Shown here: piece after piece, positions 51,657 to 62,200 of the stretch
Position numbering within the stretch: position 1 is the first letter of the stretch
Layout: every line of letters starts with the position of its first letter
Assembly: GCF_024198215.1 (NCBI RefSeq)
Contig: NZ_JAKCFA010000028.1
Location: 85,152 to 149,151, forward strand
Length of the DNA stretch: 64,000 nt
Direction of reading: 5' to 3'
DNA from: Myxococcus qinghaiensis
GTDB lineage: Bacteria; Myxococcota; Myxococcia; Myxococcales; Myxococcaceae
Made by a program: the position numbers and the translations under genes
The notes under the pieces: generated by a model
Databases searched by the model: none
What the model saw: the letters and a program-made list of their open reading frames with translations, nothing else
What the model was told of the DNA's origin: nothing

Positions 51657-52187
51657 TTACTGGACCTTGTCGGCCTCGGCGCGCAGCGTCGCGGCGGACT
51701 CGGCGTCCACCTTCTGCAGCAGCTCCCACTCCATCTCCGCGTCGCGGTTGATGTTGCCGCCGTCGGCGCGGACGCCCGGGTCATTCAGCTCCTGGGAACG
51801 GCCGCCGGAGCTCGCGCTCTTGGTTTCCGTGGCGAGTTGCTTGTGGAACTCGATGGCGCACTGGCCGGGGCCGCGCTCGGTGCCCTTGACGTGGTAGCGC
51901 ACCTGCGTGGTGCCCAGCGACGAGGGGGCGCCGTGCATCAGCCACTCGGAGGTCGCCTCGAAGCCCTGCGTGCCCACGCGCAGCGAGTAGCCCTTCTCCT
52001 TGAGGAGGGCCAGCGCCTGCGGCCACACCTCGGCGATGGGCTTGCGGTACACGTGGGTCCGCGTCTTGTCGTGCAGGAAGGCCTCGCGGCGGCGGCCGGC
52101 GCAACCCGCGGCGGTGGTCAGACAGAGGGCGGCGACGACCAGCAGCGCGGTGGGCCCGAGCCGGGACTTGGACAGGTTCAGGTTCAT
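51657..52187 (-). CDS. Lipoprotein of unknown function
   Basis: 176 residues. Lipobox TAAGC gives Cys29. The mature part opens with an alpha/beta unit resembling outer-membrane-assembly-type lipoproteins (IAEVWPQALALLKEKGYSLR, VGTQGFEATSEWL), followed by an acidic helical tail (AEMEWELLQKVDAESAATLR). ATG 52187 follows a GGAG site; a longer frame from 52220 is not needed. Convergent with rnz. Confidence 0.83.
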   Translation of the reverse strand: MNLNLSKSRLGPTALLVVAALCLTTAAGCAGRRREAFLHDKTRTHVYRKPIAEVWPQALALLKEKGYSLRVGTQGFEATSEWLMHGAPSSLGTTQVRYHVKGTERGPGQCAIEFHKQLATETKSASSGGRSQELNDPGVRADGGNINRDAEMEWELLQKVDAESAATLRAEADKVQ

Positions 52188-52275
52188 GACGACTCCAGGG
52201 AACGTGAGACGTCGCAACATCCCTCACGCCCCGGCTCGCCGCCAAGTCCCCCGCCCCACCCGTCAAGCCCCCCGG

Positions 52276-53229
52276 TCAGGAAGCTTGCGTGGGGCAACTA
52301 TCTTTTCCCCGGCCCGCCTTCGCTCGGGGTGCGGCCGATGGTTGGCGCTCCAGGTGTTCGAGAATCTCCGAGGCCACGCGCTCGGGCGCCTCCAGCGGCG
52401 GGAAGTGGCCCACGCCCGCCAGGTAGCGCACCTCCGGGGGCTGCTCGAAGTACGGCTCCAGCCCCACCGTCAGCTCGCGGCCGAGCGCGGTGTCCTCCTC
52501 CCCCCAGACGAGGAGGAAGGGCGCGCGGATGCGCGGGTAGGTCCGGAGCAGTCGCCTGGCCCCGCCCGGAGTGAAGAGTCCTCGCAGGGCCTCGCGGTAG
52601 TAGTCCACGGCGGCCCGGGCCGCGTCCGGGTGGGCCAGGTTCCTGGCGTAGGGTGCCAGGCGCGCGTCACTCACCTGGGCGCCCTTCGCCATGCCCCGGC
52701 GCATGAGCGCGGGCACCCGCCGGCCCCCTTCCGCGGACAGGGCGCGCTCCGGGAGCCAGGGGAGCTGGAAGTAGAACATGTACCAGGAGCGCTTGAGCTG
52801 CGCGGGCCGCCAGATGCGCCGGGCCAGCACGGACGGGTGGGGACAGTTCACCACCGTCAGCGTGGCCACGAGGTCCGGGTGCATGGCGGCCATGTGGTAG
52901 GCGATGCCGCCGCCCCAGTCATGTCCCACCAGGTGCACGGGCCGCCCCGGCTGGAGGTGGCGGGCGAGCTGGTAGACGTCGTCGGCCAGCGTGTCCAAAT
53001 CGTAGCCCTTGCGTGGCCGGTCCGTGCCGCCATAACCGCGCAGGTCCGGCGCCACCGCGTGGTAGCCCGCCGCGCCCAGGAGCGGCAGCACCTCGCGCCA
53101 GCTCTCCGACAGCTCCGGGAAGCCGTGCAGCAGCAGCACGAGGGGCCCGTCGGACGGCCCCGCCTCCAGCGCCTGCATGCGCAGCGAGGCCAGCGGAATG
53201 GACAGGGAGGCGAGCGTGGAAAAGTCCAT
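52276..53229 (-). CDS. Alpha/beta hydrolase, epoxide-hydrolase-like
   Basis: 317 residues. Motifs are those of epoxide hydrolases: HGFPELSESW, nucleophile Asp104 in VGHDWGGGIA, acid Asp246 in VWGEEDTAL and His275 in GVGHFPPLE. An Asp nucleophile, instead of Ser, points to epoxide or haloalkane substrates. A cap domain lies between about 130 and 210. No signal peptide. I start at ATG 53229; upstream frame to 53772 overlaps the divergent amidohydrolase gene. Confidence 0.9.
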   Translation of the reverse strand: MDFSTLASLSIPLASLRMQALEAGPSDGPLVLLLHGFPELSESWREVLPLLGAAGYHAVAPDLRGYGGTDRPRKGYDLDTLADDVYQLARHLQPGRPVHLVGHDWGGGIAYHMAAMHPDLVATLTVVNCPHPSVLARRIWRPAQLKRSWYMFYFQLPWLPERALSAEGGRRVPALMRRGMAKGAQVSDARLAPYARNLAHPDAARAAVDYYREALRGLFTPGGARRLLRTYPRIRAPFLLVWGEEDTALGRELTVGLEPYFEQPPEVRYLAGVGHFPPLEAPERVASEILEHLERQPSAAPRAKAGRGKDSCPTQAS

Positions 53230-53383
53230 GGGCGCGCACGTTAGGCGCCGCGAGCAGGGACGCGGAGGCCTTCGTGCCGCCGCGCGTTGAACGCCGGACG
53301 CTGGCCCGCGCGGGGCGGGTGCGCCAGAGTGTCGCGCGCCCGTCCCAGGCTCGGGGCGGACTCCCAGGCAGGTGCGCGAAACG

Positions 53384-55069
53384 ATGCTGCGACGACTCGG
53401 CGGACTCCTCGGTGCGGTGCTCCTTCTCTCGGCCTCGGGCGGCTGCAAGCGCAACACGCCAGGCTCCGAAGCCACGGGCACGTCGGTGTACGTGGCGCGG
53501 CGCATCCGCACGCTGGACGCGGCGCGGCCCGTGGTCCAGGCGCTCGCGGTACGCGAGGGCAAGGTGCTGGCCACGGGCACGCGTGACGAGGTGCTGGCGG
53601 CCGCGGGCCCCGGCGCGCGCGTGGTGGACCTGGGCGAGGCCACGGTGGTGCCGGGCCTGACGGACTCGCATGGCCACCTGTCCGTGCTGGGCCAGTGGGA
53701 GGCGACGGTGAGCCTGCTGGGGGCGACCTCCAGGGAGGAGGCCGTGGCGCGCGTCGCCTCGGCGCCGAGCACCTCCTACCAGGGCGAGTGGCTGGTCGGT
53801 CAGGGGTGGGACCAGAACGACTGGACGGACAAGGCCTTCCCCACCCGGCGGGACTTGGATGCGAAGCACCCCGGCGTACCGGTGATGCTGACGCGCATCG
53901 ATGGACACGCGGCGTGGGTCAACAGCGAGGCCCTGCGGCGCGCGGGCGTCACCCGCGACACGAAGGACCCGGAGGGCGGGCGGATTCTGCGCGGCGCGGA
54001 CGGCGAGGCCACCGGCATCCTCGTGGACAACGCCATGGGCCTTGTCTACGCGGTGCTGCCCCCGCTCACGGACGAGCAGCTCTCCGGGCAGCTCACCGCG
54101 GCGCTCGCCCGGGCCGCGAAGGCGGGCCTCACCGGCGTGCACGACGCGGGCATGGACCTGCGCACCTTCCGCCTCTTCCAGCGCTGGGACAAGGAGGGCA
54201 AGCTGCCCCTGCGCGTCTACGCGATGGCGGATGGACAGAACCCGGACCGCGAGACGTACCTGCGCGAGGGCCCGTACCAGGGCGAGCGCCTGACGCTGCG
54301 CGCGGTGAAGCTCAGCCTGGATGGCGCGCTGGGCAGCCGGGGCGCGGCGCTGCACCAGGACTACAGCGACGAGCCCGGGCACAAGGGCCTGTTGATGATG
54401 GCGCCGGAGGAGTACGAGCGGCGCGTGAGGGCCTTCATGGCCGCGGGCTTCCAGGTGTGCACGCATGCGATTGGAGACCGCGCCAACACGCTGGTGCTGG
54501 ACACGCTGACGCGCGCGGCGGAGGCCACGGGCACCAAGGACGGCCGCCACCGCGTGGAGCACGCGCAGGTGATGCGGCTGGAGGACATCGACCGGCTGGG
54601 GCGCGGCGGCTTCCTGGCCAGCGTGCAGCCCACGCACGCCACCAGCGACATGCCCTGGGCGGAGGCCCGCGTGGGCGCCGAGCGGATTCGAGGCGCGTAC
54701 GCGTGGCAGCGCCTGAAGGCCTCCGGCGCGGTGCTGGCGCTGGGCAGCGACTTCCCGGTGGAGCAGCCGGACGTGCTCGCGGGCCTCTACGCGGCGCGCA
54801 CGCGGCAGGACGCGCGCGGCGCGCCCGAGAACGGCTGGTACGCGGACCAGCGGCTGAGCGGCGAGGAGGCCCTGGAGGGCTTCACGGTGGGCGCGGCGTA
54901 CGCGTCCTTCGCGGAGGCGCGGCGCGGCCGGCTGCAGCCCGGCATGGACGCGGACTTCGTCGCGCTGTCGGTGGACCCGGTGGACGCGCCCGTCGCCGAG
55001 CTGCCAGGAGCCCAGGTGCGCCTGACAGTCGTGGGCGGCGACGAAGTCTACCGCGCGACGGAGAAGTGA
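53384..55069 (+). CDS. Exported amidohydrolase (YtcJ-like), lipoprotein
   Basis: 561 residues from ATG 53384 (GTG 53372 would add four). The signal peptide ends LSASGGC, so it is likely lipid-anchored. The body is an amidohydrolase of the YtcJ/NfdA type: metal ligands in DSHGHLSVLG, TGVHDAGMDL, CTHAIGDRANTL, RVEHAQVM and the late Asp in LALGSDFPVE. Such enzymes hydrolyse N-formyl or related amides; export is notable but common in this group of bacteria. Convergent with the DUF4139 gene, 7 bp away. Confidence 0.9.
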   Translation: MLRRLGGLLGAVLLLSASGGCKRNTPGSEATGTSVYVARRIRTLDAARPVVQALAVREGKVLATGTRDEVLAAAGPGARVVDLGEATVVPGLTDSHGHLSVLGQWEATVSLLGATSREEAVARVASAPSTSYQGEWLVGQGWDQNDWTDKAFPTRRDLDAKHPGVPVMLTRIDGHAAWVNSEALRRAGVTRDTKDPEGGRILRGADGEATGILVDNAMGLVYAVLPPLTDEQLSGQLTAALARAAKAGLTGVHDAGMDLRTFRLFQRWDKEGKLPLRVYAMADGQNPDRETYLREGPYQGERLTLRAVKLSLDGALGSRGAALHQDYSDEPGHKGLLMMAPEEYERRVRAFMAAGFQVCTHAIGDRANTLVLDTLTRAAEATGTKDGRHRVEHAQVMRLEDIDRLGRGGFLASVQPTHATSDMPWAEARVGAERIRGAYAWQRLKASGAVLALGSDFPVEQPDVLAGLYAARTRQDARGAPENGWYADQRLSGEEALEGFTVGAAYASFAEARRGRLQPGMDADFVALSVDPVDAPVAELPGAQVRLTVVGGDEVYRATEK

Positions 55070-55076
55070 GCGCCGC

Positions 55077-57080
55077 CTAGAAGGCGGCTTCGGAGCTGAG
55101 CGACTGGACGCGGCGGTTGAGCTCTTCTTGAGCCGACTGCCGCTCCTTCGCCAGACGCTCCAACTCACGGGTGATGGCCTCCAGTCGGTCCTCCTGCTCG
55201 TTGAGCTTGGCCACGAAGCGCTCGGCCAGCTCGCGCTGGGACACGCCGCTCTTGAGCGACTCGATGTTGGCGCGGATGCGCTCCTGGTCCTTGAAGAGCT
55301 GGGCGCGCTCGGCGGTGAGCTGCTGCTCGTCGCGCGTCAGCGCCGCCACGCGCTCGCGGATGGCAATCACCTCGCGCAGCGCGTCCGCCATCTTCGCGTC
55401 CACGTAGCGCTGCGACAGGAAGAAGGCCACCTCGTCCGGGCCCGCGCTGGAGATGGAGTACTGCCGGTGGCCGCGCGTGCGCTCGGACACCACCAGCTCG
55501 TCCTGGGAGCCCGGGGCCAGCTCGCGCTTGAAGCGCCAGAAGCCGTCCGTCGTCTCCGCGGGCGCGGGCATGTCCTTCTCCAACTCCCAGCCCTGGCGGG
55601 GATGCTCCACGTAGAGGACCTGCGCCCGCTTCGCCTTGTTGCGCACCAGGTACTTCGTGCGCTTGACGTGGAAGTACTCCACCACCAGCGAGCCCCGGCT
55701 CACCACCGCGCGGAACACCGGCCCGTCCTCCGTGCGGTCCTCCACGGAGACGACGCAGCCCAGCTCCACCGCGTACGGCACGAAGCGCGTGTCCAGCGGC
55801 TTCATGGTGTCGAGCATCGCCTCGCCCACGTACCGCTCGTCCTCCGTCACCGTCACCGGCCCGCCCTCCAGCGTCAGGCCCGTGGTGTTCTTCAGCTCGA
55901 TGCACGCCATGGGGTTCTTCTCGCGCGTCGTGCGGTTGTAGAGGAGCACCCGCCGGCCCTCGAAGGGCTTGTGGAGGATGGGCACCAGCGCGCTCTGGTT
56001 GCGATGCACCGTCACCGGGCGGTCCACGCCGTACTCGAAGAGGTCCCCCACCTCTTTCGTCAGCGTCGTCACCTGGTTGCTCTGCTCCATCACCTCGCGC
56101 AGCCGGGGGCCACCGCCACCGCCCGGGCCGCCCACGAAGCTCACCTCCTTGCGCATCTTCTTGGAGCGTCCCGGCGCGGAGGCGGGCGCGGCCATCATCG
56201 GCATGGCCTCCTCGCTCTCCATCATCATGTCCCCCGCACTGCCGAAGCTCTCCTCCGGAATCACCGGCGCGGCGGCGGCCTCCGTGCGCACCTCCACCAC
56301 CGGCCGCTTCATGTAGCGGGGGTTGTAGAGGTCGTGCACGAAGGACACCGGCAGGCCCGCGACGAGCGCCAGCGACACGTCCACCCAGTCCTCGTCCCCC
56401 GTGTTGTCCACCAGCGCCCAGCCCTGGAGCAGCGGCGACTCGCCCTCGTCCAGCAGGATGCGGTAGCTGGTCTTCCACACCGGCGCTTCCAGCACGTAGC
56501 TGACGAAGACCTCCCGCTCGCCCTCGCCGGAGGTGAGGATGGACATGCGCTTGCTGTCCTTCTTGTACGAGGACAGCACCGTGGACAGGTAGAACTCCAA
56601 ATCCTTGCGCACCGCCTCGTCGAGGAACTCCAGCTCGGCGATGTCGAGCACGTCGAAGGTGCGCAGCGAGGCGCCCACCAGCAGCGTGAGGAAGGGCCGC
56701 ACGACGCTCGTCTCCCCGGCCGCCACCGCGAGCGACTCCAGGCCGATGATGGCGCCCTCCACCTGCCCGCCGCCCACCCGCGCCCGCACGCGCGCGCCCT
56801 TGATTTGACCGAGCAGCGCCGTGAGGCTGCCGTCCTCCGGAATCCGGATGGTGGCCTCCGAGAGCAGCTGCTCCAGGGGCTTGGTGGAGTCGTAGCTCAC
56901 CGCCGACACCGAGCCGCCCGACAGGTCCAACACCGTCAGCGACTTCAGCACGTCGTTCATGTCGCGCGCCTTGAAGTCCAGGTGCAGCGTGTCGCTGCCC
57001 GTGACGTCGCCTCGGCGCTCGAAGTAGCCGACGCCATGCTTGTAGAGGACGACGCGACGGATGGGCAGGTTCGTGGCCAT
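55077..57080 (-). CDS. DUF4139 domain protein
   Basis: 667 residues. The N-terminal part (LPIRRVVLYKHGVGYFERRG, FKARDMNDVLKSLTVLDLSG) and the central DUF4139 part (YVLEAPVWKTSYRILLDEGE, GWALVDNTGDEDWVDVSLAL) are typical of this family, followed by a charged C-terminal coiled coil (LTAERAQLFKDQERIRANIE). A Met-rich Ala/Pro linker (EAMPMMAAPASAPG) splits the domain. No clear signal peptide. Function is not established for the family. The ATG at 57080 has GGAG upstream. Confidence 0.88.
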   Translation of the reverse strand: MATNLPIRRVVLYKHGVGYFERRGDVTGSDTLHLDFKARDMNDVLKSLTVLDLSGGSVSAVSYDSTKPLEQLLSEATIRIPEDGSLTALLGQIKGARVRARVGGGQVEGAIIGLESLAVAAGETSVVRPFLTLLVGASLRTFDVLDIAELEFLDEAVRKDLEFYLSTVLSSYKKDSKRMSILTSGEGEREVFVSYVLEAPVWKTSYRILLDEGESPLLQGWALVDNTGDEDWVDVSLALVAGLPVSFVHDLYNPRYMKRPVVEVRTEAAAAPVIPEESFGSAGDMMMESEEAMPMMAAPASAPGRSKKMRKEVSFVGGPGGGGGPRLREVMEQSNQVTTLTKEVGDLFEYGVDRPVTVHRNQSALVPILHKPFEGRRVLLYNRTTREKNPMACIELKNTTGLTLEGGPVTVTEDERYVGEAMLDTMKPLDTRFVPYAVELGCVVSVEDRTEDGPVFRAVVSRGSLVVEYFHVKRTKYLVRNKAKRAQVLYVEHPRQGWELEKDMPAPAETTDGFWRFKRELAPGSQDELVVSERTRGHRQYSISSAGPDEVAFFLSQRYVDAKMADALREVIAIRERVAALTRDEQQLTAERAQLFKDQERIRANIESLKSGVSQRELAERFVAKLNEQEDRLEAITRELERLAKERQSAQEELNRRVQSLSSEAAF

Positions 57081-57187
57081 GAGCGATGGAACTCCAGGAA
57101 GTTGGGGACAGCCTGCGCTCCGGTGTATCAAGCCCGCCCAGGGGTCGCGCAATGCCGCGCTCAAGCCCCGCGAGAGGTGTCGCCCGA

Positions 57188-58420
57188 ATGCGAAAGCCCA
57201 CCGCAACCTTCCTGTCCCGTTCCGCGCTGATGTGCGCGGCGCTGGCGCTTGGCGCCGGCTGTGAGAGCACGAAGCCGCGCGCCGTGAGTCCCACCGACGG
57301 CGTGCCCGTGACGCTAGGCGGCGCGGCGGAGGCGCCCACCGGCACCGCCACACCGGAAGCTCCCGCGGCGGCGCAGGGAAAGTCCCCCTGGCATCGCGCC
57401 CGGGTGGGAGACCGGGTCGTCTATTCATTCTCCGCGATTCGCACGCCGCCCCGCGAGGCACAGGGCGGCTCGGCCGCGGCGGGGAAGCTGACGCTGGAGG
57501 TGGCGGCGGTGGAGGGCTCGCGCGTGTGGCTGACGCTCGACATCCTCGACGACGCGGGCAGCCCGTTGACGCTGCCGAAGCTGGGACGGCGGCTGGTGCT
57601 CCCCATGCGCGTGGACGCCTCGCGGCCGTTGGAGGTGGCGCGTGAGGGCACGGAGACGACGGAGCAGCCCTCGGCCGCTGGCCGCACCTGGGAGGCGAAA
57701 CGTTACCTGCGCGACAATCGCCCCGTGGATGGTCCGCTGGAGAACCGGCTGTACGCGGTGGACGCGGGGCCGCTGTACCTGACGAACGGGCTGCTCGACG
57801 CGAGCACCACGCTGTCGGGCTTCGGCGGCGCGGGCAGCCATCAGCTCACGCTGGTGTCGATGCGTCAGGGCGCGGAGGGCGCGGGCATGGCGCCGGACCT
57901 GGAGTGGCCGCTGGGTCCTGGCACGTGGTTCGACCGGGAGATGGAGGTGGACGGCGCGAAGACGGTGCTGCGCACGTGTCAGTCGGCGGAGGCCGGGTAT
58001 GTGCTGCGCACGGAGGCGCCGGTGAATCCCGCGACGGATGAGGCGCCGTGCCAGGACTTCTCGCAGGCGAGCGTGCAGCCGCTGGAGGAGGTGCTGCTGT
58101 CGTTCATCTCGCTGGGGCTGGAGCCCAAGCAGTGGCCGCCGGTCGTCCCCAACTCGGCGCCCGCCGTGCGCGAGACGCTGGCGGTGGGCACCAAGCGGGT
58201 GCCGACGCTCCAGGTGGACTCCACGGAGGGACCGGCGAACGCGAAGCAGGTGCGCACGCAGTCGTACGCCGCGGACCCGTGGGAGAAGACGCTGGGCGGG
58301 CTGGCGCACGAGGCTCGCTTCGAGCCGCTGTCCGACTTCACCTATCGCGTCTCGCCCAAGGGCAAGCGTGAGTCTCAGGGCGGCGCGAGACTGACGGGCT
58401 TTGGTGCATGGCAGCCGTGA
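57188..58420 (+). CDS. Lipoprotein of unknown function
   Basis: 410 residues. The signal ends LALGAGC (Cys25), followed by a Thr/Pro/Ala-rich linker (GTATPEAPAAAQG). The mature part is beta-rich and begins HRARVGDRVVYSFSAIRTPP. I start at ATG 57188; the frame open from 57086 overlaps the divergent DUF4139 promoter region. It overlaps the following DUF4286 gene by 13 bp. Confidence 0.83.
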   Translation: MRKPTATFLSRSALMCAALALGAGCESTKPRAVSPTDGVPVTLGGAAEAPTGTATPEAPAAAQGKSPWHRARVGDRVVYSFSAIRTPPREAQGGSAAAGKLTLEVAAVEGSRVWLTLDILDDAGSPLTLPKLGRRLVLPMRVDASRPLEVAREGTETTEQPSAAGRTWEAKRYLRDNRPVDGPLENRLYAVDAGPLYLTNGLLDASTTLSGFGGAGSHQLTLVSMRQGAEGAGMAPDLEWPLGPGTWFDREMEVDGAKTVLRTCQSAEAGYVLRTEAPVNPATDEAPCQDFSQASVQPLEEVLLSFISLGLEPKQWPPVVPNSAPAVRETLAVGTKRVPTLQVDSTEGPANAKQVRTQSYAADPWEKTLGGLAHEARFEPLSDFTYRVSPKGKRESQGGARLTGFGAWQP

Positions 58421-58734
58421 CGGCGCTCTACACGGTGGTCATCGAGGTGGAGCCCGGCGCCGAGGACGCGTGGAACCAGTGGCACGAGGGGACGCATGTC
58501 CCCGAGGTGCTGCGGGAGCCCGGGTTCCTCGGCTGCCGCAAGTGGCGCGACACCGAGCCCGCCAAGGACGGGTGGGCCCGGTACGTGTGTCACTTCGAGC
58601 TGGCCAGTGAAGCGGACTTCCAGCGCTACACGGTCAGCGACGCGGCGAAGCACCTGCGCGCGGAGTCACTGGCCCGCTTCGGGACGGTGACTCGACATTC
58701 GAGGCAGGTGCTCACCGAGGTGAAGCGGTTCTGA
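58408..58734 (+). CDS. DUF4286 family small protein
   Basis: 108 residues. The pattern ALYTVVIEVEPGAEDAWNQW then HEGTHVPEVLREPGFLGCRK fits the DUF4286 family, a dimeric ferredoxin-like alpha/beta barrel related to EthD and antibiotic-monooxygenase folds. No cofactor site visible. It overlaps the upstream lipoprotein gene by 13 bp, so the two are cotranscribed. Confidence 0.85.
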   Translation: MAAVTALYTVVIEVEPGAEDAWNQWHEGTHVPEVLREPGFLGCRKWRDTEPAKDGWARYVCHFELASEADFQRYTVSDAAKHLRAESLARFGTVTRHSRQVLTEVKRF

Positions 58735-58867
58735 CGCCCAAGGCTGCCCACCAAGTAGCCCCAGGGCAGCTCGGCGAGCGCTCCCTGAGAGATCCTCTGC
58801 ACGAGTACCGCACGCTGGGTGCTCCCAGATACGGAACCGGTCGTTCATTCAATGCACATAGCAGCCA

Positions 58868-58899
58868 GGGCGCGCTGGGCTACATCGCCCAGCGCGCCC
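58868..58899. terminator. Perfect GC-rich hairpin downstream of the immunity-type gene
   Basis: Arms gggcgcgctgggc (58868-58880) and gcccagcgcgccc (58887-58899) pair perfectly over 13 bp around a 6-base loop. It sits 30 bp past the end of the leftward immunity-type gene. There is no T-run, so it may stop transcription by another route or simply protect the mRNA end. Confidence 0.45.
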
Positions 58900-58928
58900 A
58901 TCAGCTAGGGCCGACCGAAGCTATCGCA

Positions 58929-59261
58929 TCATGGCGAGCGCACCCGACGCGCCCTGAACTCCGCCACGAAACCGAGGTACTTCTGGATGGCCGCCAAGTG
59001 GTCTCCATTGAAGTCCCGCAGGTACTTGCTGGCCCAGCCTTCTGAAGGAAACTCATTCTTCTCGTCATGAAGCCACAAGGAGAACTCAGAGTATTCGGTA
59101 TCTTGGATTCCATTGTCATCAAGACACGCTAGGTAACCTGCCACGAATCCCACGAGCACGTATGCATTCGCGGAGCCTATGTGCATCGCGAGCCGGCCGG
59201 CTTCGCAGTCCTTCTGCATCCGGCTCAAGGCATCCATCAGCACCACCTTATCCTTTTCCAT
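58929..59261 (-). CDS. Probable immunity protein for the Rhs toxin
   Basis: 110 residues, acidic and soluble, starting 10 bp after the Rhs stop with AAAGGG ahead of the ATG. Position, size and lower GC than the core genome are those expected of an Rhs immunity gene. It is helical (VVLMDALSRMQKDCEAGRLA, AYVLVGFVAGYLACLDDNG) with a W-containing acidic part (YSEFSLWLHDEKNEF). I cannot name its family. Confidence 0.72.
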   Translation of the reverse strand: MEKDKVVLMDALSRMQKDCEAGRLAMHIGSANAYVLVGFVAGYLACLDDNGIQDTEYSEFSLWLHDEKNEFPSEGWASKYLRDFNGDHLAAIQKYLGFVAEFRARRVRSP

Positions 59262-59271
59262 TCATGCCCTT

Positions 59272-62200
59272 TCATAAACCATTAATGGCTTCCCACGTAA
59301 AACCGTGCCTTGCCTGCAGTCGGGTCGTATACTCAGCGATCGACATGCCCGTGGGACCTGTGAATGCATCATAGATGCGGTCCTTTACCTGAACGACAAA
59401 GTGCAACCCATTCCCGGTGAGTCCAATGTTTTTCCCATCCGGTGTGTCAAACGACATGAAGTCGTATCCCGTCGCCCTGATTCTGATGAACTGCGGACTC
59501 TGCCCCAGGAATGTAAAGCCCTTGTGAATGTCCTTGGCAACCTGCTTACAGGGCCCTCCGACCTGGTTCGCGACGTTGAATGCATTTTGTAGTGCTTGTA
59601 GCGCACGTGGGATTTTCTCCGTATTATTCTGCAACTGGTAATATGCAATCGCCCCCGCAACGTCGCCCCTGGCAATCAGCGCCAGCATGCGCGCATTTAT
59701 CGAGTCCATGCCCGGGCGCGGCATGTTGCCAGTCGAATCGGTGAAGTTTATCGGATTGTTCAGGGCATAGCTGTAGGCGGGTAGTGAATATCCCTGCATC
59801 GCCGACGCGACGACCACTTGCGAGACATTCAGCATCGGCTCTGGCTGCAGGTATCGTCCAATGCCCGGGTCGTAGAAGCGATTCCAGTTCTCGAAAAAGT
59901 CCGTCTCCGCGTCGTGGTACTGCCCTGGCATGCGCAGGGGAATCCAGAAGGGTTGAGCGCCCTGCTGGTAGCGCTGATACTCATACGCCTCCACCACTAC
60001 ACCTGTGTAGGCGTTGGGCTGAGGGCCAGCAGGGCTCGCGAAGAACTCCACGACGAGTTCCCCATTGGCTGGCTGCACCCAGTTCGTCACAACCCGTCCC
60101 TGGGCAGGACCGCTGTGGCTCGCGAGTGGGACTCCCGTCGCGGTGTCCCGCAGCATCACCGAGTCAGTGCCATTCGCATCAGCCTGCGTATCCAGGAGCT
60201 GATAGATGGCGCGCATCCGCACCTTGACCTGGCTCGTGTCCAGAGGTTGGCGGAAGCCAGCAATCGATTCGAGATCATCATCTAGGTACGGGTGGCCCGT
60301 AGCCGCTCGCACCGCCCTTCGGTTCACATGGCCGAACGGCTCATAGTCCGCCGCTCCCGCCACTCGCCCGCCGGAATCCAGCGCCAGCACGGGTCTACCG
60401 ATGTGGTCCGTCACGATGAAGCGCTCGCCGCAAGCCACCTGCTCTCCGTCGCGTCCACACTCCGTGGAGGAGTCCGGCAGCCGTACGTTCGTGTTCGCCT
60501 CGAGACGGCCACGCACCACCACCACCGGACGCCCTCCCAGCCACACGTAGTCATCCACCGTGCGGTAGTCCGGGTCCATGACGTCCTTCCAACCCTGGTC
60601 CACCAACAGCCCGATGGAGGCGTCGTGGAAGAACTCGTCCTTCACACCGTTCACCGGGTGCAACTTGGCGCGGCGACGACCGAAAGCGTCATAGAAGTAC
60701 TGGTACGAAAGATTGTTGACGGACACGGTGCGGAACACAGTCTCTCTCGCCGAACCCCTGCCCGTGGCCATGGCTGGCCCGTAGTCCATGTTCAGGACGT
60801 GAGCGAACAGATTCGAGCCGTAGCGTCCCGACTCTTTACGCTCAACACGGCCGTCCGCGTCGTATTCATAAACCACTTTCTGATGGGCATCATGGTGCGG
60901 CGTCACACTTAAGAGCCAATCCACGGAAGTCGGAGACGTGCCGTACTCCAGCGTCGAGGTGATACCCATTTCCGAGTAGTAAGCTCGGTTCCCACGCCGG
61001 TCATGTTGGAAGACTTGCGATTCGAAGGCACCTCCCGTGTCGTAGGCGTTCGAACTAGGCCTCGTGGCCATCGTCAACCGCAGGGTTCGGTCATAGCTAT
61101 ACAGCTCCGTGCGAGGCGTCGAGGCCCCCAGGAGACAGGTGTCGATGCGCGCCACCTGGTCTGCCTGCCACGTGTAGCTGCGCTTGTAGATATTTCCAGC
61201 ACCCGAGCCTGCTACGAAGGCCCCCGAAGACACTCGAAGCGAGCGCAAGCGTCCCGTCAGGTCCGAGGACGTAGACGAAGGGAAAGCGGCGGCGCAGCCC
61301 GAGGGCGTCACTGAGCCATCATCTCCCAAGGCATACTCCACGGCACTAGCACCCCCATTCGAGTGGTGGACCTGATACCCGCGCAGCCCACCGAGTGGCT
61401 CCCATGCGATATTGCTGAGCACCGTCCGTTCCTCGACGCCGCCAACAGCGGTGAAGAACGAAACAGAGATGGAAGCAAGTCGGTGCGCTCGTGCTCCCGC
61501 CCCGTAGCCATAGCGAATGGCCCGTCCATACGGATGTGCCTTCCCGACCATCCGCCCAAAGGAGTCGTACAAGTACGCCGTCTCCAGCATGCGCGTGCAG
61601 GAGGACTCCCCCTGCCGCTGCCGCATCTCCCCCACCAGCCGGCCAGAGGTGTCATAGCGGTACCAGGTACGGCCGAAGGAGTCCTCGGCATATCGCATAC
61701 GGCCCATGGAGTTCTGATTCACCACCTCGCCGTCGTACCGGTTGCAGGACGCCGGCAATCCCACTCCCTCCGAGTCATGAGCCAGCTGGTAGAGCAACTC
61801 AGCGCCCTCGACGCTGCCGGGCGCCTCGCGGGTGACGGACTTCAGTCGAGACAGCAGGTCGTACGAGTATGACTGCCACTCGCTAGCCCGCCTCATCGTC
61901 TCTGTCTGCTTCACACGAACATTGCCGCGCGAATCGTAGGCATAGCGCACTGGCCCAAGACTATTGGGAAGCTGCGTCCGCAACACGCTTCCAAAGTCGT
62001 CGTATTGGTATGTCGCCGAGGGGGCTTGACAATTCGCCGCGCTGCTACAGCCTGTGCGCACCTCGCGAATTTGGCCATGGGCGTCATAGGCAAAGGTGGA
62101 CGCCTGAGTGACACCTGCCGTGGGCGTTTCGGTGACACTGCTGAGCCGACCGCCCCCGTCATAGCCCATCCTCGTGCAAACCTCCGACAACCCCTGCGTC

